Below, piece by piece: positions 21,281-33,612 of a DNA stretch of 64,000 nt; position 1 is the stretch's first letter, and each line of letters starts with the position of its first letter. Below the pieces are notes generated by a model. That model saw only the letters and a program-made list of their open reading frames with translations, did no database searches and was not told the origin of the DNA. Origin of the DNA: Nipponacmea schrenckii (taxonomy: Eukaryota > Mollusca > Gastropoda > Lottiidae); NCBI GenBank assembly GCA_030562195.1, contig CM060200.1, positions 14,632,001 through 14,696,000 on the forward strand, in the 5' to 3' direction. Made by a program: the position numbers and the translations under genes.

Positions 21281-21475
21281 AGATGCAGGGTGGTGAATGG
21301 CTCAGTGGTTAGCGAGTTGGACTGTCGTCTGCTAGGCGACTAGGTGCCGTGGGTTCGAATCCCGATCGGTGCGAGGAAATAAAAATTAGGTCTGATTCCT
21401 AGGCCCGTGCTTTCCCGGAACTACGAGATAGTAGTTTCCACCCCTCTATCTAAATAGGACATAAGCGACCCCTCA
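21281..21475 (+). mobile_element. tRNA-derived SINE inserted in LINE-A
   Basis: Has a Pol III A box (TGGCTCAGTGG, 21298-21308) and B box (GGTTCGAATCC, 21352-21362) at tRNA-like spacing, with a non-tRNA body after it (GGTCTGATTCCTAGGCCCG). It sits between the ORF1 end and the endonuclease start of LINE-A, so it either inserted there or occupies the inter-ORF spacer. Cloverleaf pairing of the acceptor stem is poor, so a functional tRNA is unlikely. Boundaries are approximate. Confidence 0.6.
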
Positions 21476-21492
21476 AATCCAAAAAGTGAAAT

Positions 21493-22340
21493 ACTGAAAA
21501 TTGGAGGACTTAATGTGTATGGAATCCAGAGTAAGCTAGACTTTGGTATATTCAGCACTTATATAACCGAATATGACTTCGTATGCTTATGCGAGACTAA
21601 AACAAACTCGATATCTGATTTGTGCTTGCATGGTTATATTCCGTCTTGTCTGCAACCAATAAATAAGAAACACAAATATGGAGGAATACATGGCATTTGC
21701 ACCCTTGTGAAGGAAATTCATTCAAAAAATATTATAGTACTTAACGAATCGCAAGTCACAATCCAATCAGAGACAGTTCTATGGATGAAAGTTTACGATT
21801 ATTTTATCCTTGGTTCCGTTTATATCCCCCGCTAAAGCTCAATATATCATAAAGCATCGTTCTATGATAAATTATTTGAAGATTTAACAAGATTAAAGGC
21901 AATATTCAAACTACCTGTTTTACTAATAGGTGACTTTAATTCTAGAACAGGCGAAGCCACAGATATTTTGCAGATGCAAGAAAAGGAAGTAAATTCCATA
22001 GGAGTTGAAGAGCTTTTTGAGGATGAATTTAATGATAGTGTACAGCTTGGGAATATTAACCTTAGATGCAACAAAGATAAGAACTTTAACAATTATGGAT
22101 ACAAGCTATTAGAGCTGTGTCAAACTGTCAATTTGTTTATTGTAAATGGTAGATATGGAAGTGACTCGGGGGTTGGCGATTTCACGTGTTACAATAATGG
22201 AGGTACAAGTACCATTGACTATGCAATCGCCTCCCCAGAATTACTTCGATGTATTACCGATTTTAGTGTTGAACAGTTTGATAAATGTTTATCAGACTAA
22301 CATTGTCCTATCAGCGTCTCTCTGCAAGTTCAATTAAGAA
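21493..22340 (+). pseudogene. LINE-A endonuclease domain
   Basis: Starts around EILKIGGLNVYGIQSKLDF; carries VCLCETKTN, where the Glu is the metal-binding residue of the exonuclease-endonuclease-phosphatase fold, then LGSVYIPR, a stop at 21834-21836, and LIGDFNSRTG (the GDFN motif). It continues to GTSTIDYAIAS and a SDHCPI-like ending (LSD, stop, HCPISVSL near 22300). In the LINE life cycle this domain nicks target DNA. Two stops make it inactive. Confidence 0.75.
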
Positions 22341-22355
22341 AATCAAAAACACACA

Positions 22356-24474
22356 TTGAAGATAGCAAATCTTCCTTCCAGAGAGGCCCTGACAGAGTCA
22401 AGCGTTATGAATGGAACAAACAGAAATGTTGACTTATATGTGAACTCCTTTGATCAAAATTGTATAAAATCACTGGAGAACGAATTAAGCTTAGGTAACA
22501 TATCCGATGAAATCAATGTTAATAAGTTTACAGATAGACTATGCAATATTATTCTAGAATCAGCAAAATTAGCCGGTTTCGAAAAGGAAATTCATATTAA
22601 TTCGAACAATACATGTAAACAAAAAGTTTGGTTTAATAGTGAGTGCCGAACTGCTAGACGCAATTACATCAAGAACAAATTGAAATTAAAAAATGATAAA
22701 AGACCTGACGCCAAATGCGAAACAAAAAGACTCTCAAAAGAATATAAGAAAGTTATTAAAAAGGTCAAATCCCAATATTTCACAGACTTAAACTCTAAAT
22801 TAAACATCTTGAAACACAGCGAACCTAAATCTTATTGGAAAATAATTAGAAACTCCTCTAAAGTACCGCAAACGACAATATCCCTTCAGAAATTTGAAAA
22901 TCATTTTAAAACACTGAGTCAAAATAACAGAGAACTTGAAGAGTGTAATATTGATCCCAGAAGTATCAATCACTCTCTGAACGAGGAAATTAATAGTGAT
23001 TTATCACGATTTGAACTAGATTTAGCAAAAAATAATAAAGCCTATGGTATAGACAATATTTTGAATGAATATTTAAAACACGGCCCCGATAATGTTACTC
23101 AGTTAATATTGAAGCTCTTTAATATTATACTCAACACTGGTTTTGTTTGTTTGTTTTATTGCAGTCAGCATATACATGTACAATACATATTGCTATAGCA
23201 TAAATAAATAGTTATATGAAACAGTGAAAGTGCAATAAATTAAAACAAAAACAAAAACACGATAATGTATAAATATTGAAAATATATGAAAACAATAATA
23301 TATACAATAATATAAATGTAGATAGGCTGGTAGCTATAACCTCTCAAGATAGTGTTTTCGTTTTTGCCTTGAGTAGTATATATATCTAGATAGGTTATTA
23401 TTATAGTATCAGATTTATTTTTCATGATGCTTTGAAATTTATAAATTGATGGCCAACTCCAACAATATCTTGGGAGGTATTTAATTCTTAAGAACACTGG
23501 TTTTATACCTAGTAATTGGTGCATTGGTATTATAAAACCAATTTACAAAAACAGGGGAAACATAAACGATACAGACAACTATAGGGGAATCACCCTGCTT
23601 AGTTGCCTAGGCAATTGTTCACTTCCTGCATAAATACTCGCCTTTCGAACTCTGTAGAAGCAATAGGCTTACTTGAACAAAACCAGGCCGGATCCGGAAA
23701 GGCTATTCCACCTATGACCACATATTTAACCTGCATACATTGATCAATTTATACTTGCGCAATAAAAACCGTGTCTACTGCGCGTTCATTGATTATAAAA
23801 AATGTTTCGATCTCCTGGATAGAGCATCTATCTTTAATAAACTTATAGCCAATGGCTTAAATGGTAAAATTATCAATAAAATTTATAATATTTATCAAAA
23901 TGCTAAATCTTGCGTAAAATACAATAATACGATCTCTAACTTCTCTGATTGCAATTTGGGCGTCCGCCAGGGAGAAAACCTATCTCCTTTATTGTTTGCA
24001 ATTTTTCTCAATGATTTTGAACATTCACTGAGCAAGCACTATAAAGGTCTTGACCATTTGGCGTCCGAGATTCGCAATAACCTAAGTGACGAAGATGTAG
24101 AAATCTTTCTTAGAATGTATGTACTTTTATATGCAGATGACACAATTGTACTTGCCGAGTCAGCTGAAGACTTACAAAAAGCACTAGAAGCAGTGACTCA
24201 ATATTGCCGAATTTGGAAATTGCATATCAATACAAGTAAATCGCAAATTGTTATATTTTCCCGTGGTAAAATTAGAAAATATCCCGAGTTTAAATTATGT
24301 TATGAATCTGTTGAAGTAGTCAATAATTATATTTATTTGGGTGTCACATTTTGTTACAATGGGTCGTTTAACAAAGCCATTTCAAAACAAACAACACAAG
24401 CAAAGAAGGCTCTTCATAGTCTGCATACTAAATCACAAAAACTTAACTTAACCTTGTCGACTCAAATTGAATAG
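22356..24474 (+). pseudogene. LINE-A reverse transcriptase
   Basis: The N-terminal linker (22356-23132) runs into AYGIDNILNEYLKHG and LFNIILNTGF. The frame is then broken by an inserted 348 bp and resumes with [14 protein letters not shown] and [13 protein letters not shown] damaged stretch (23600-23740) is followed by an open frame with CAFIDYKKCFD, VRQGENLSPLLF and the catalytic YADD (24130-24141). The thumb continues to SKSQIVIFSRG and YIYLGVTF. The catalytic Asp pair is intact, but the insertion and frameshifts prevent a full protein. Confidence 0.8.
23145..23492 (-). mobile_element. Retroposed 348-bp insertion with 12-bp target duplication
   Basis: Flanked by AACACTGGTTTT at 23133-23144 and 23493-23504. 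Removing it restores the RT sequence (ILNTGF joined to [16 protein letters not shown]). On the minus strand it ends in AATAAAACAAACAAAC, a polyadenylation signal with an A-rich tail, so it is a minus-oriented retrocopy. Confidence 0.8.
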
Positions 24475-24661
24475 TTCGATAAAATGGTTGTGCCAGTGTT
24501 AACGTATGGTTGTGAAGTGTGGGGATTTGCAAATACGATCCATCTTGAAGTCTTTTATAGAAATTTCCTTAGACAAATCTTGAGACTTATTCAAAAACAG
24601 CTATTGCAATGATCTACGGTGAAACTGGCACTTTCCCTTACGGATTCTCATCGAAATCAGG

Positions 24662-25237
24662 ATGGTTTGTTTCTGGCTAGGGTTAATCCAAGGAAAATTT
24701 TCTCACACATTGCTAATGCTGATTAAAAACTTATATGAAAGAAATATATACCAGTCTCCATGGATAAGTAAAATTAAAGATATACTTGATTCTGTCGGTA
24801 TGTTAGATGTTTGGAACGATTATCAAAATTTAAACCCGAATTGCGTCAAAAACGCACTAAAATTACGTCTTAAAGATATTTATCTACAAACATGGCAATT
24901 TGCACTATCTAGTAATAATTTATGTATTACTTATAAAATATTTAAAACAGAACATCAGTTCGAACCATATTTATCAAAACTAAATGGTAATCAGCGCTCT
25001 GCACTCTGCAAATATAGGTGTGGAAACCACAAGTTGCCATACACTCAAAACAGGTATAGTCCCATTTTAAATGATGAAATTCTGTGTCCGTTATGTGATT
25101 CTGACTATGACTTACCAGATGAATTTCATTATATTTTTAAATGTCCCTACTTCGATGATGCAAGAAGAGTATATTTAAAGAAGTATTATTTCAAAAAACC
25201 GAATGTTGTGAAAATGAATCAATTATTTTGTACATAA
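24662..25237 (+). pseudogene. LINE-A C-terminal Cys-rich domain
   Basis: Follows a broken join after the thumb (LTYGCEVWGFAN at about 24500). Encodes KYRCGNHKLPYTQNRYSP and a C-x2-C...H...C motif (CPLCDSDYDLPDEFHYIFKC), characteristic of the C-terminus in several LINE families, thought to contact nucleic acid. A similar ending occurs at 43262-43330 and, on the minus strand, at 45580-45640, so these copies are related. Confidence 0.7.
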
Positions 25238-25680
25238 CAAGAACCAACTATATAATCTAGCTGTATTTGTAAATATGATTATGTATACTTTCAAAACCTA
25301 ATTCCTGATATTATGTTGAAATATGTTACGCTTACCTCTCTAAATTCAATGTAAACCTGCCGTTAACATCAATTGTAATATGTATGTACTTCTCATTTGC
25401 CCCAAGGGGTCGCAAGAGAATAAATCATTATTATTATTATATTATTATTATTCAGTGAGTTAAAATTTGTTTATATGGATTAGTGTATTAACGTGTAGCG
25501 AACATTTATATCATTATGAAAAAAACTTAAATATCAAATATGATATTGCAGATTTTTGTAGGCTCTCAATAATCAAATAAGGATCATTGAACCGTATAGC
25601 CTGTCTTGATTTACAAGCTTTTTCCTGCCTTTGACCTAATTGTGACCTGTATTTTAGTGTTAATTATTCACCTACCCAGA

Positions 25681-26392
25681 ATGAGTGATCAAGGCGAAGG
25701 TAATACTATTTTGCCATCTAATAAACAAGATAGAAAACGGTTGCGAGAGAACTCGACCCTGATGAGGTGATCCTCTTTTAGACATAAACGGCTTCTTGGA
25801 AATAATTGACAGTCTCAAAGAAAAAATTGATACAATGATCACTAAAGATGATTTAAGACAAATGATGACAGACACAGCCAATGTTGTCTATAAGCAAGTC
25901 ATGATGTCGGTTCAAACTGACATTAAGTATGTCACATCCTAAGCCCAAGAATCCCTTGAATGTACCGACAAAAACCATCACGAAATCGAACAACTTAGAT
26001 CAGAATTAAGACATTTAAAGACTGAAATTTCAAAACTATTTGACTTGCAATTAAATTCTGGTAACTGGTATAAAAATGGCCAATTATAATGAACAGTTTA
26101 GTCGTAAGAACAATATCAAAATCTTCGGTTATAAAATGTCAACTCCAGATAATTTGGAAAACGAAATGTTGCAAACAATCAGAGCTACAACAGGAGTCTT
26201 TTGAACACAGACATTACCGCTGTACATACCCTACCCTCAAGATTCAAGGATAAACTTCCACCTATTATTTTGAAATTTCGTAACAGTGATAATAATAATC
26301 AAAAAGTCAAAACACATATCAAACACATTTGCGCGTATACCAAGAAAAAACAAATACAATTATCAATATCAAAATGGCATATCGATACTTAA
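25681..26392 (+). pseudogene. LINE-B ORF1-like protein
   Basis: Begins MSDQGEGNTILPSNKQDRKR, with a frameshift near 25765. A heptad-rich segment (LRQMMTDTAN, HHEIEQLRSELRHLKTEISKL) predicts a coiled coil, then an RNA-recognition-like block with FKDKLPPIILKFRNSDNNN. L1-type ORF1 proteins trimerise through such coiled coils and bind element RNA. Stops at about 25939 and 26087 break it. Confidence 0.6.
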
Positions 26393-26429
26393 AACAGATA
26401 CACTATCTCATAAAATATTAACATTGGAA

Positions 26430-27411
26430 TATTAAAAACTTACAAATATTATCAGTCAATGTCAGAGGACTGAGATTTAAGACAAAAATACTCAAAATAT
26501 TCGCGTGGTTACATGAACAATTCCCTGATATCTTTCTCCAAGAAACCCATAGCTGTACCTCAGATGAAAAGGAGTGGCATCAAGAGTGGGGTGGTAAAAT
26601 TCTTTTCGCTCATAAAGAGACTAACTCTGCAGGAACTGCAATTTTAATAAATAAGGCTTCTAATATAATAATCACAGACACAGTTTCAGATACAGGTGGA
26701 TACTATAACATCCTAACGATAAATATTTCAAACAAAACAGAGACTAACTCTGCAGGAACTGCAATTTTAATAAATAAGGCTTCTAATATAATAATCACAG
26801 ACACAGTTTCAGATACAGGTGGATGCTATAACATCCTAACGATAAATATTTCAAACAAAACATTCATACTAGTTAATATATACAGTCCTATAAAAGACGC
26901 TGAGCAATCGGTATACTACACAAAACTTTTAGATACAATTACCAACTATTCTGATAAATATGACAATCCAAAATCGGGGGTGATAACATATAACATACTG
27001 GATATATCGTTGGATCGAAATGGTGGCATCTATAAACAGAAAGCTAAAGGTCATAGAGCTATTAAGGACATATTAGAATCACTTAATCTTACAGATATAT
27101 ATCGCGACGTGCATAACAATAAAAGACAAAGAAACCCCATTATACAGAGTAGGCTCGATTTCTTTATAATCTCTGAGTCATTAAAAGATACTGAAAAAAT
27201 ATTTATTACCCCTACAACCTTTAGTGATCATTTGTCCATACACCTTCAAAAAAGACTATCTGAAATACAACGTGGGCCAAATCTTTGGATATTCAATTGT
27301 CAACTAACTAATGACCCAAAGTATATCAAACTAATAATCAAATCAATTAAAATATGGGAAAATGAATATTTCGATAAACGCGATAAAAATGGTGTGTGGG
27401 ATTACGTTTAA
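26430..27411 (+). pseudogene. LINE-B endonuclease with in-frame 123-bp duplication
   Basis: Begins LQILSVNVRGLRFKTK, with FLQETHS carrying the catalytic Glu. Bases 26616-26738 and 26739-26861 are a tandem duplication (123 bp, 41 codons, one difference seen), repeating NSAGTAILINKASN. It continues through ILVNIYSP, RLDFFIIS and FSDHLSI. The usual GDFN block appears changed (KSGVITYNILD). Confidence 0.75.
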
Positions 27412-27489
27412 TTCAAAATCTGAGAAAAAACAATATCTTTCTGTAAAAAAACAAAAATTGAAAAGTTAAAAGAGGAATTATTACAGGAA

Positions 27490-28730
27490 TTGAAATCCTA
27501 TGAAAATCTTTTAAGTAATAGTACAGATACAAATGAATATTCTGAAAAGCTCTTTAATGATTTCATTATAATTAAAACCAGATTAGATAGCATATACGAA
27601 GAAGAAGCTAATGGGTCTATCATTAGGTCGAAATTATCAAGTTATGTTGATAACGAAAAAAATACAAAACTATTCCTTAATCTCGAGAAGCAAGCTAAAG
27701 TTAAATCATCAATCGGAAAATTGAAACTATCTAATGGCACATATATATTTGAGCAGAAAGATATATATTCTGAAATATATAATTTTTACAAAAATTTGTA
27801 CAGTCAGAAAGTGCGCAATGATGACCAGACAATTGGAAAGTTTATATCTAAATGTCGCCTTAACCCACTTTGCGAAAATATTAAGTCAAATTTTGAATAT
27901 AAAATAGATTATTCTGAAATAGAAGGGATATTAAAACTATTCAAAGCGAATAAAACTCCCGGAAATGACGGACTTACCGTAGAATTTTTTACCACATGTA
28001 TATCATTTGCTTTTAAATTCTTATAATCATAGCTTTGAAAATATAATGATGTCAAAATCTCAGAGACAATCTGTAATTAAACTCATACCGAAAGTCTCGA
28101 ACTCTCGAACCAATTGGCGACCTATTTGCCTAATAAACGTAGATGTAAAAATCATGAGTAAAATCCTTGCTAATAGAATCAAATATTACCTTAATAAATT
28201 AATACACCTTAATCAGACTGCCTTTGTTCCTAAGAGGCACTTACACGAAAATATAAGGATAATTAGTGACACCATAGAATTCGCAAAACAAAAGAAAGTC
28301 ACTGGTTTCTTACTTGCAATTGATTTTTTCGTAAATCATTGTGATAGCGTTGAACATGATTTTCTATTCCGGACTTTATCACAATTTGGTTTTGACAAAA
28401 ATTTTATTGTTTTATTAAAACTATTTACTCTGAAATCTCCTACACAGTTACGAATAACGGTTTTACAACTAAATATTTTAACATACAAAGAAGTGTTCGC
28501 CAAGGAGACCCTATGTCGTCTAACCTATTTAATTTTGTACTTAAAATTTTGCTGGACGCTATAAGAAACGATACAAAAATTTCTGGGATAGGTTTTGGTG
28601 AATTGTCTATCACGATTATAGCCTTTGCTGATGACATATCTGCCTTACTGAAAGATTATAAATCAGCACGCCATCTTTTGGACGTTTTAAAACTAGTTTT
28701 ATTTCAGGACTATCTATTAATATAAATAAA
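27490..28730 (+). pseudogene. LINE-B reverse transcriptase
   Basis: 27490-28026 gives the linker and RT block 0/1 (LFKANKTPGNDGLTVEFF). A frameshift near 28010 leads to KLIPKVSNSRTNWRPICLIN and FLLAIDFFVNHCDSVEHDF, in which the catalytic first Asp is kept. Another shift near 28490 leads to VRQGDPMSSNLFNFVL and AFADD (FADD at 28624-28635). Further fragments to about 29240 include SIKILGFIF and FIWNGPDKIKR. It is the catalytic enzyme of the element, inactive here. Confidence 0.75.
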
Positions 28731-30537
28731 ACAGAAGCTTATAACCTAAACACAGCTTCAAGCGATTTCAATAAACTAAAGGATACAAACATTCTAATCT
28801 GCAAGGACTCAATTAAGATACTTGGATTTATTTTTTCATTAAATCAAACTGTTACTACAAATCTAAATTTCAACAAAACAATAAATGACATGAAACAAAA
28901 AATAGAAACATGGAAACAAAGACTTCTGACTGAGATAGGGAAAATTCAAATTATCAAAACCCTTATAGTTCCCAAAATCCTATCCCTTGCTACTTGAATA
29001 GCAATACCAGATAATATAATAAATGAAATAAACAGTATACTATATAATTTTATTTGGAACGGTCCTGATAAAATAAAACGTAATTTGATAACACAAAACT
29101 ATGAAAATGGGGGGCTTAAAATGGTTGACATTAAGCTAATGTTTAAATGTTCGTGTATCTTTTGGATTAAAAAATTATTATCTGGAAAATTACCAAACCT
29201 GGTTCACCCCTTATCAATATATATTGAAACAATATGAAACTCATAATCACATTATTTTACCTGCATGTAACTACCCCAAGGATATAAAAATATCAATAGC
29301 CTTTTATTGAAAATTATATAACAATTGGTATGATATATATACAGAACATATTGATGCGAACATACATCCACAAAAACAAATTATTTGGAACAATAAAAAT
29401 ATCAAGGTCAATAATGAAATTCTTTTCGATCCATATTTATTAAACCGAGGCATCAATCAGAGCAAACGTATCAATGATTGTAAAATTAACCTAAATATTT
29501 CTGCGCAAGTGAAATAAAAAAAAGTTAAAAAAAAGGTTTATCTTTAATTCCATATGAAAACTATAACTATACTTTAAATGAAAATGAACCAGTATTAAGC
29601 AGTGTTGACAATTTATTATATAAAATATATCATTTTAACCTTGGTTCAATCAAACACCAAAATATTTACCAAAATATCCTGAGCTCACAAAGGTATAAAC
29701 CTCCTTGTATATACAAATGGGAAATATTGAAATCAGCGAGAATGATGTAAAACAGCTAATTCAATTTGTATTAATACAAAACATAAAATCTTCCAGTTCA
29801 AATATATTCACAGAATAATTTTCACCAATACCAAACTTGTCAAAATGAACATCGCCGAGTCCAGTTTATCTCATTTTTGTAACAGTGTTTAGAAACAAGA
29901 AATCATCTCTTTATTTTTTGTCCTGAAGCTCAATTACTTTGGAATGAAATCAACAAAATATTTATATTCAATAATTTCAATATACCACTTTCCTCAAAAA
30001 TAAAGCATTTAGGAATTTTAAATAAAGAGAAGGGTCAATCAATAGAATCATTTATCTTTTCAATCACTTAATTGTACTGACAAAATTCTACATCTTTAAA
30101 GTAAAAAATTTGAATTACAACATACATATAAATAAGTTCAGATCCTTTTTAAAGGAGACAGCCAAAACTGAAACAAGTATGGATCCAAATTTACAAAACA
30201 AATGTTTTTTTTTTCAGAAATATTACTCGACTTTATTGTGATGCCTATAATGCTTATAACATAATCCTTGTATTGATATGTGTAAAACTTTTCATCTCTC
30301 TTTAGATAATATATTGTATAATATCTATCATGTGTTGTTATTATACAAGTAACTATTAATCATTATTTTTCTCATTGTCAACTTCATTTTTATATTATTA
30401 TGCATTTTTATATGTGCGTAAAACATTTCTCATCTCTTTATAATATTGTATAATATTTATTATTTTATAATTATATAGTGAACTATGCATTATTGTATCA
30501 TATGTGTTGATAATAAATTTATTTAAAAAAAAAAAAT

Positions 30538-32935
30538 ACCACACAAAATTGGATGACAATAAATTCAACGACAAAAACTGGTGGAAGCTTTTCAAATATT
30601 TTGCACTGAAACACAATTCTATTCCACAAGCCTTCCCCTCTCTGCTTACAAAAAACGGCATCATCGCTGATGACCATGAAAAATCCGAAACACTCAACAA
30701 ACACTTCATAAGTCAATCCACATACCTAACCCTAGCCAAACCCCATCCGATTTACCACAAAGCTCTATCGAAATCGAACAACCTATCTGCACCCCAAGCT
30801 ATGTCCATGATAAACTGATCTCCTTGGATACAAACAAGGCCTGCAGAAGACACCAGATAAATAATACCGTCTTAAAACTGTGCTGTAAATTACGATCCAC
30901 CCCGTTGTCTTGCTTATTCAATGTTGTCAGTGTTTTCCACGCATTTGGAAACGGGCAGACGTAACCTCCATCTTCAATAAAGGCGATCAACATTCTTGCT
31001 CAAATTATAGACCAATATCCCTGTTCAGTTTTCTTGAAAAATGTATGTACAAATACCTCAATACCTTGTTTCAAATAACTCAATTATACTTATGCAATCT
31101 GGTTTGGGAGCGGAGATAGCTGCACATACCAACTTGTCGATATCTACCATTAAATATGTGGTGAGCTTGATAAAGGCCTTGAAACTAAGGCCAGAATCTT
31201 CTTTGATATTAGTAAGGTATTCGATCGTGTTTGGCACGAAGGCCTGTTGTGTAAACTACAAGCCACTAAGATCACGGGAACCTCTTACTTCTCATTAAGG
31301 ATTACCTTTCAGATCGCAAACAATTAGTTCAAATCAAAGGCAAGTCCTCAACTGAAATTACCGTACCTAACGGAGTACCCCAAGGTTCAATATTAAGTCC
31401 ATTACTTTCCTTATCTATATAAACGACATAACAGAAGGTATAAACTCGCACCTTAAGTTGTTCGCCGATGACACCTCAATGTACATGATAATCCACGACC
31501 CGCCATCATGCAAAAGAGCTTTAGATCACGACTTGCAGAAGATCGATCACTGGGCCAAAACATGGAATGTCGTTTTTTGTCAAGAAAAAACTAAAACCAT
31601 AACCAATAAAAGGATCTATCCATCAAACTTTCCCCTCTTTTTTAATAGTGCATCAATCTTTGATTCTGAGGGACAAACCTCTTGCGCATAATTTCAGTGC
31701 AGATGCCAAGTGGAACAGACACATAAAATAAAAAATCCATCGACTGAAATATCGGCTCTCAAGAAATTCTTTTGATAAAATATATAATTCATTTATTCTA
31801 CCTCTCTTTGACTTTAATGACGTCGTTTGGGACAATTGCTCACTTCGAGATGCCCAATACTCTTTTCCATGAATCTTTTCTTCCCTCCACAACTCTCGAT
31901 TGGAATAATCTCACGGGAACATCAAAGGAGCTACATCAATTAACTCGTTTAAACAACATCTAAAAATTTAAGACATTCGGATCCCTATCTACTTTTATTA
32001 TTGTGATCCAGCATCAGAAATAACTCACTGTAGAATTAGGAGCAGTATGAGTGAACTCCAGTCGCATGTTTGCTCGACATCTTAATGATGATCGATCATG
32101 TCCATGTGGCCACTCTTTCGAAAATGCTAAGCACTTTTTTCTCTACTGTCTTAGTTACTACACGTTCTAAGACTCTCCATACTCTCCCCATTTATCTTCT
32201 AGATATCAAGTTACTTCTACATGGATCCCCGGATCTTAGTCCCAACACCACTATAGTCAGCATTGTCCATGAATATATCAAACATCGTTTTAAAGCATAG
32301 TCGTTTTAGTTGATTCAAGACAGTTTTAATTACTTATTTTTGCCATTTCAAGGTGAAAACCGAGCTTACCGTCCTTTCTATTGCGTCTTACCTGATCATC
32401 ATTCGTCCTATTGAGGCTCACCTGATCTATTATTGTTCGTCCTATTGAGGCTTATCTGATCTATTGTTTGTTCTTTTGAGGGTTACCTAATCTATCGTTC
32501 GTCCTATTGAGGGTTACCTGATACAAATCGTCCGTCCAACAGAGGCTTATCTGATCTGATCTAACATTCTTATCTCATCTATTTTATTATTCGTTTGATT
32601 TCGACTGACCTTTTTCAGTTTATTCCCTATATATACTCTCACCTGGTATAATGTCTCCGCCAATTACCCTTCACTGCTCTATTGTTGTTCTTTGTAGGCT
32701 GAACCGAGTTCCTATTATCCTATTGATAATGATATTCCAGTCCTTATTTTGGCGACCCGGGTCGCTATGGGGCCATAATGACTGTCGAGACCCCGATGAG
32801 CAAAACCTTCCAACCAATATACACCCATACCACCTTTAATTGCACCTTTATATCTCCCGAGAACATTATTTTGGCAAAATTCCGTCATCTGTAGATCTTA
32901 GACTATAACAAAACAGAACACTTTTTTTAGATCAA
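30538..32935 (+). mobile_element. LINE-C, Jockey/CR1-like, 5'-truncated, heavily mutated
   Basis: Its reading frame continues directly out of LINE-B's poly(A) run (YHTKLDDNKFNDKNWWKLFK). Later pieces in several frames give RIWKRADVTSIFNKGDQ, NYRPISLFSFLEKCM, VPNGVPQGSILSPL, LFADDTSMYM (FADD 31461-31472) and a C-terminal CPCGHSFENAKHFFLYC. The ORF ends HEYIKHRFKA at 32299. Its 3' UTR has tandem repeats (32380-32560) and a tail block shared with 4790-4970. Confidence 0.75.
32380..32560 (+). repeat. ~40-bp tandem repeats in LINE-C 3' UTR
   Basis: Four or five imperfect units containing CGTCCTATTGAGGCTTACCT and GATCTATT. Occupies the position held by a different repeat in the LINE tail at 4240-4690. 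Confidence 0.65.
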
Positions 32936-33440
32936 TATTTATTATTTATTAACAGTGTAGTATACAAACAATGATAAAGGGTTCTGGAAACAAGCCTGAT
33001 GCTTATATAAATCCATTTCCCAAATATATGCAATAAATAGTGACATATACAAATAGCCAGTATAGACAATTAGAAGGAACACATATACAATTACGTGTGG
33101 TAATATTACTATACGAGGTAGGCTTACACTCACGAGATAGATAATATAGATATCTACATTATGTACAAAAAGGATAGTAGACAGACAGATAGATAGATGT
33201 GAATAATAAATAGATGGTCCAGATTTGACCTCACCCCGGACTTGATAGCGACAGCCTCTCCTGTTGCCACAGTAAAGACTACACCACCAAAGAGTGACTT
33301 CAATAAGTTGGAAAAATGGGACTTTATGGGTTCTATGGGTTTTATAAGGTTTCGTGGGCTTGTCTATACCACATTTAAAACACCTAGTATAACATCACCA
33401 GAATAAGAAACAACCATTATATAATACGGAGCAATCAGGA
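32936..33440. other. No gene recognised
   Basis: AT-rich sequence with a short (GATA)n-like stretch near 33182-33197; nothing else supported. Confidence 0.4.
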
Positions 33441-33612
33441 CATGATATTTAGTATAGAACAACAAGTAAAGGATATGAAAAAACTTAACTAATAACACAC
33501 ATAATAGGATATGAAACTATCTCAACTAAACCAGTATGAGAAATCAACTAAACCACTAAAAGAGAAATGAGTATAGGATATAACTAAACTAAACCAGTAA
33601 AAGAAACAACTA
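33441..33612 (+). repeat. Left part of a 47-bp minisatellite
   Basis: Diverged units with ATAGGATATGAAACTA and AACTAAACCAGTA. Resumes at 39113 on the other side of the Helitron-like array. Confidence 0.65.

Larger units (their letters stand above)
21110..25452 (+). mobile_element. LINE-A, near full-length non-LTR retrotransposon with nested insertions
   Basis: In order: the end of an ORF1-like protein (LPQEISERRCALMPKLKEAR, LDKLYINDVLY) at 21138-21285, a SINE insertion, an AP-type endonuclease (21493-22340), reverse transcriptase (22356-24474, split by a 348-bp insertion) and a C-terminal Cys-rich region (24662-25237) ending CPLCDSDYDLPDEFHYIFKCPYF-like. It finishes in an (ATT)n tail at 25428-25452. 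Several stops and frameshifts (for example after YIPR at 21833, and around 23600-23740) show it is dead. The clade is not assigned. Confidence 0.8.
25660..30537 (+). mobile_element. LINE-B, Tx1/L1-like, with poly(A) tail
   Basis: Order: ORF1-like coiled-coil protein (25681-26392, broken), endonuclease (26430-27411), RT (27490-28730) and C-terminal segments to about 30180, a 3' UTR, the signal AATAAATTT near 30514 and an A run at 30525-30537. ORF1 with IKIFGYKM- and LPSRFKDKLPPIILKF-type blocks, and RT with SKILANRIKYYLNKLI and QTAFVPKRHLHENI, are the L1/Tx1 pattern. Numerous stops and frameshifts; inactive. The 5' end is not defined. Confidence 0.75.

Noticed and set aside
21290..21370. Functional tRNA gene
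   Set aside because: A and B boxes are good but the acceptor stem pairs poorly and a SINE-like body follows.
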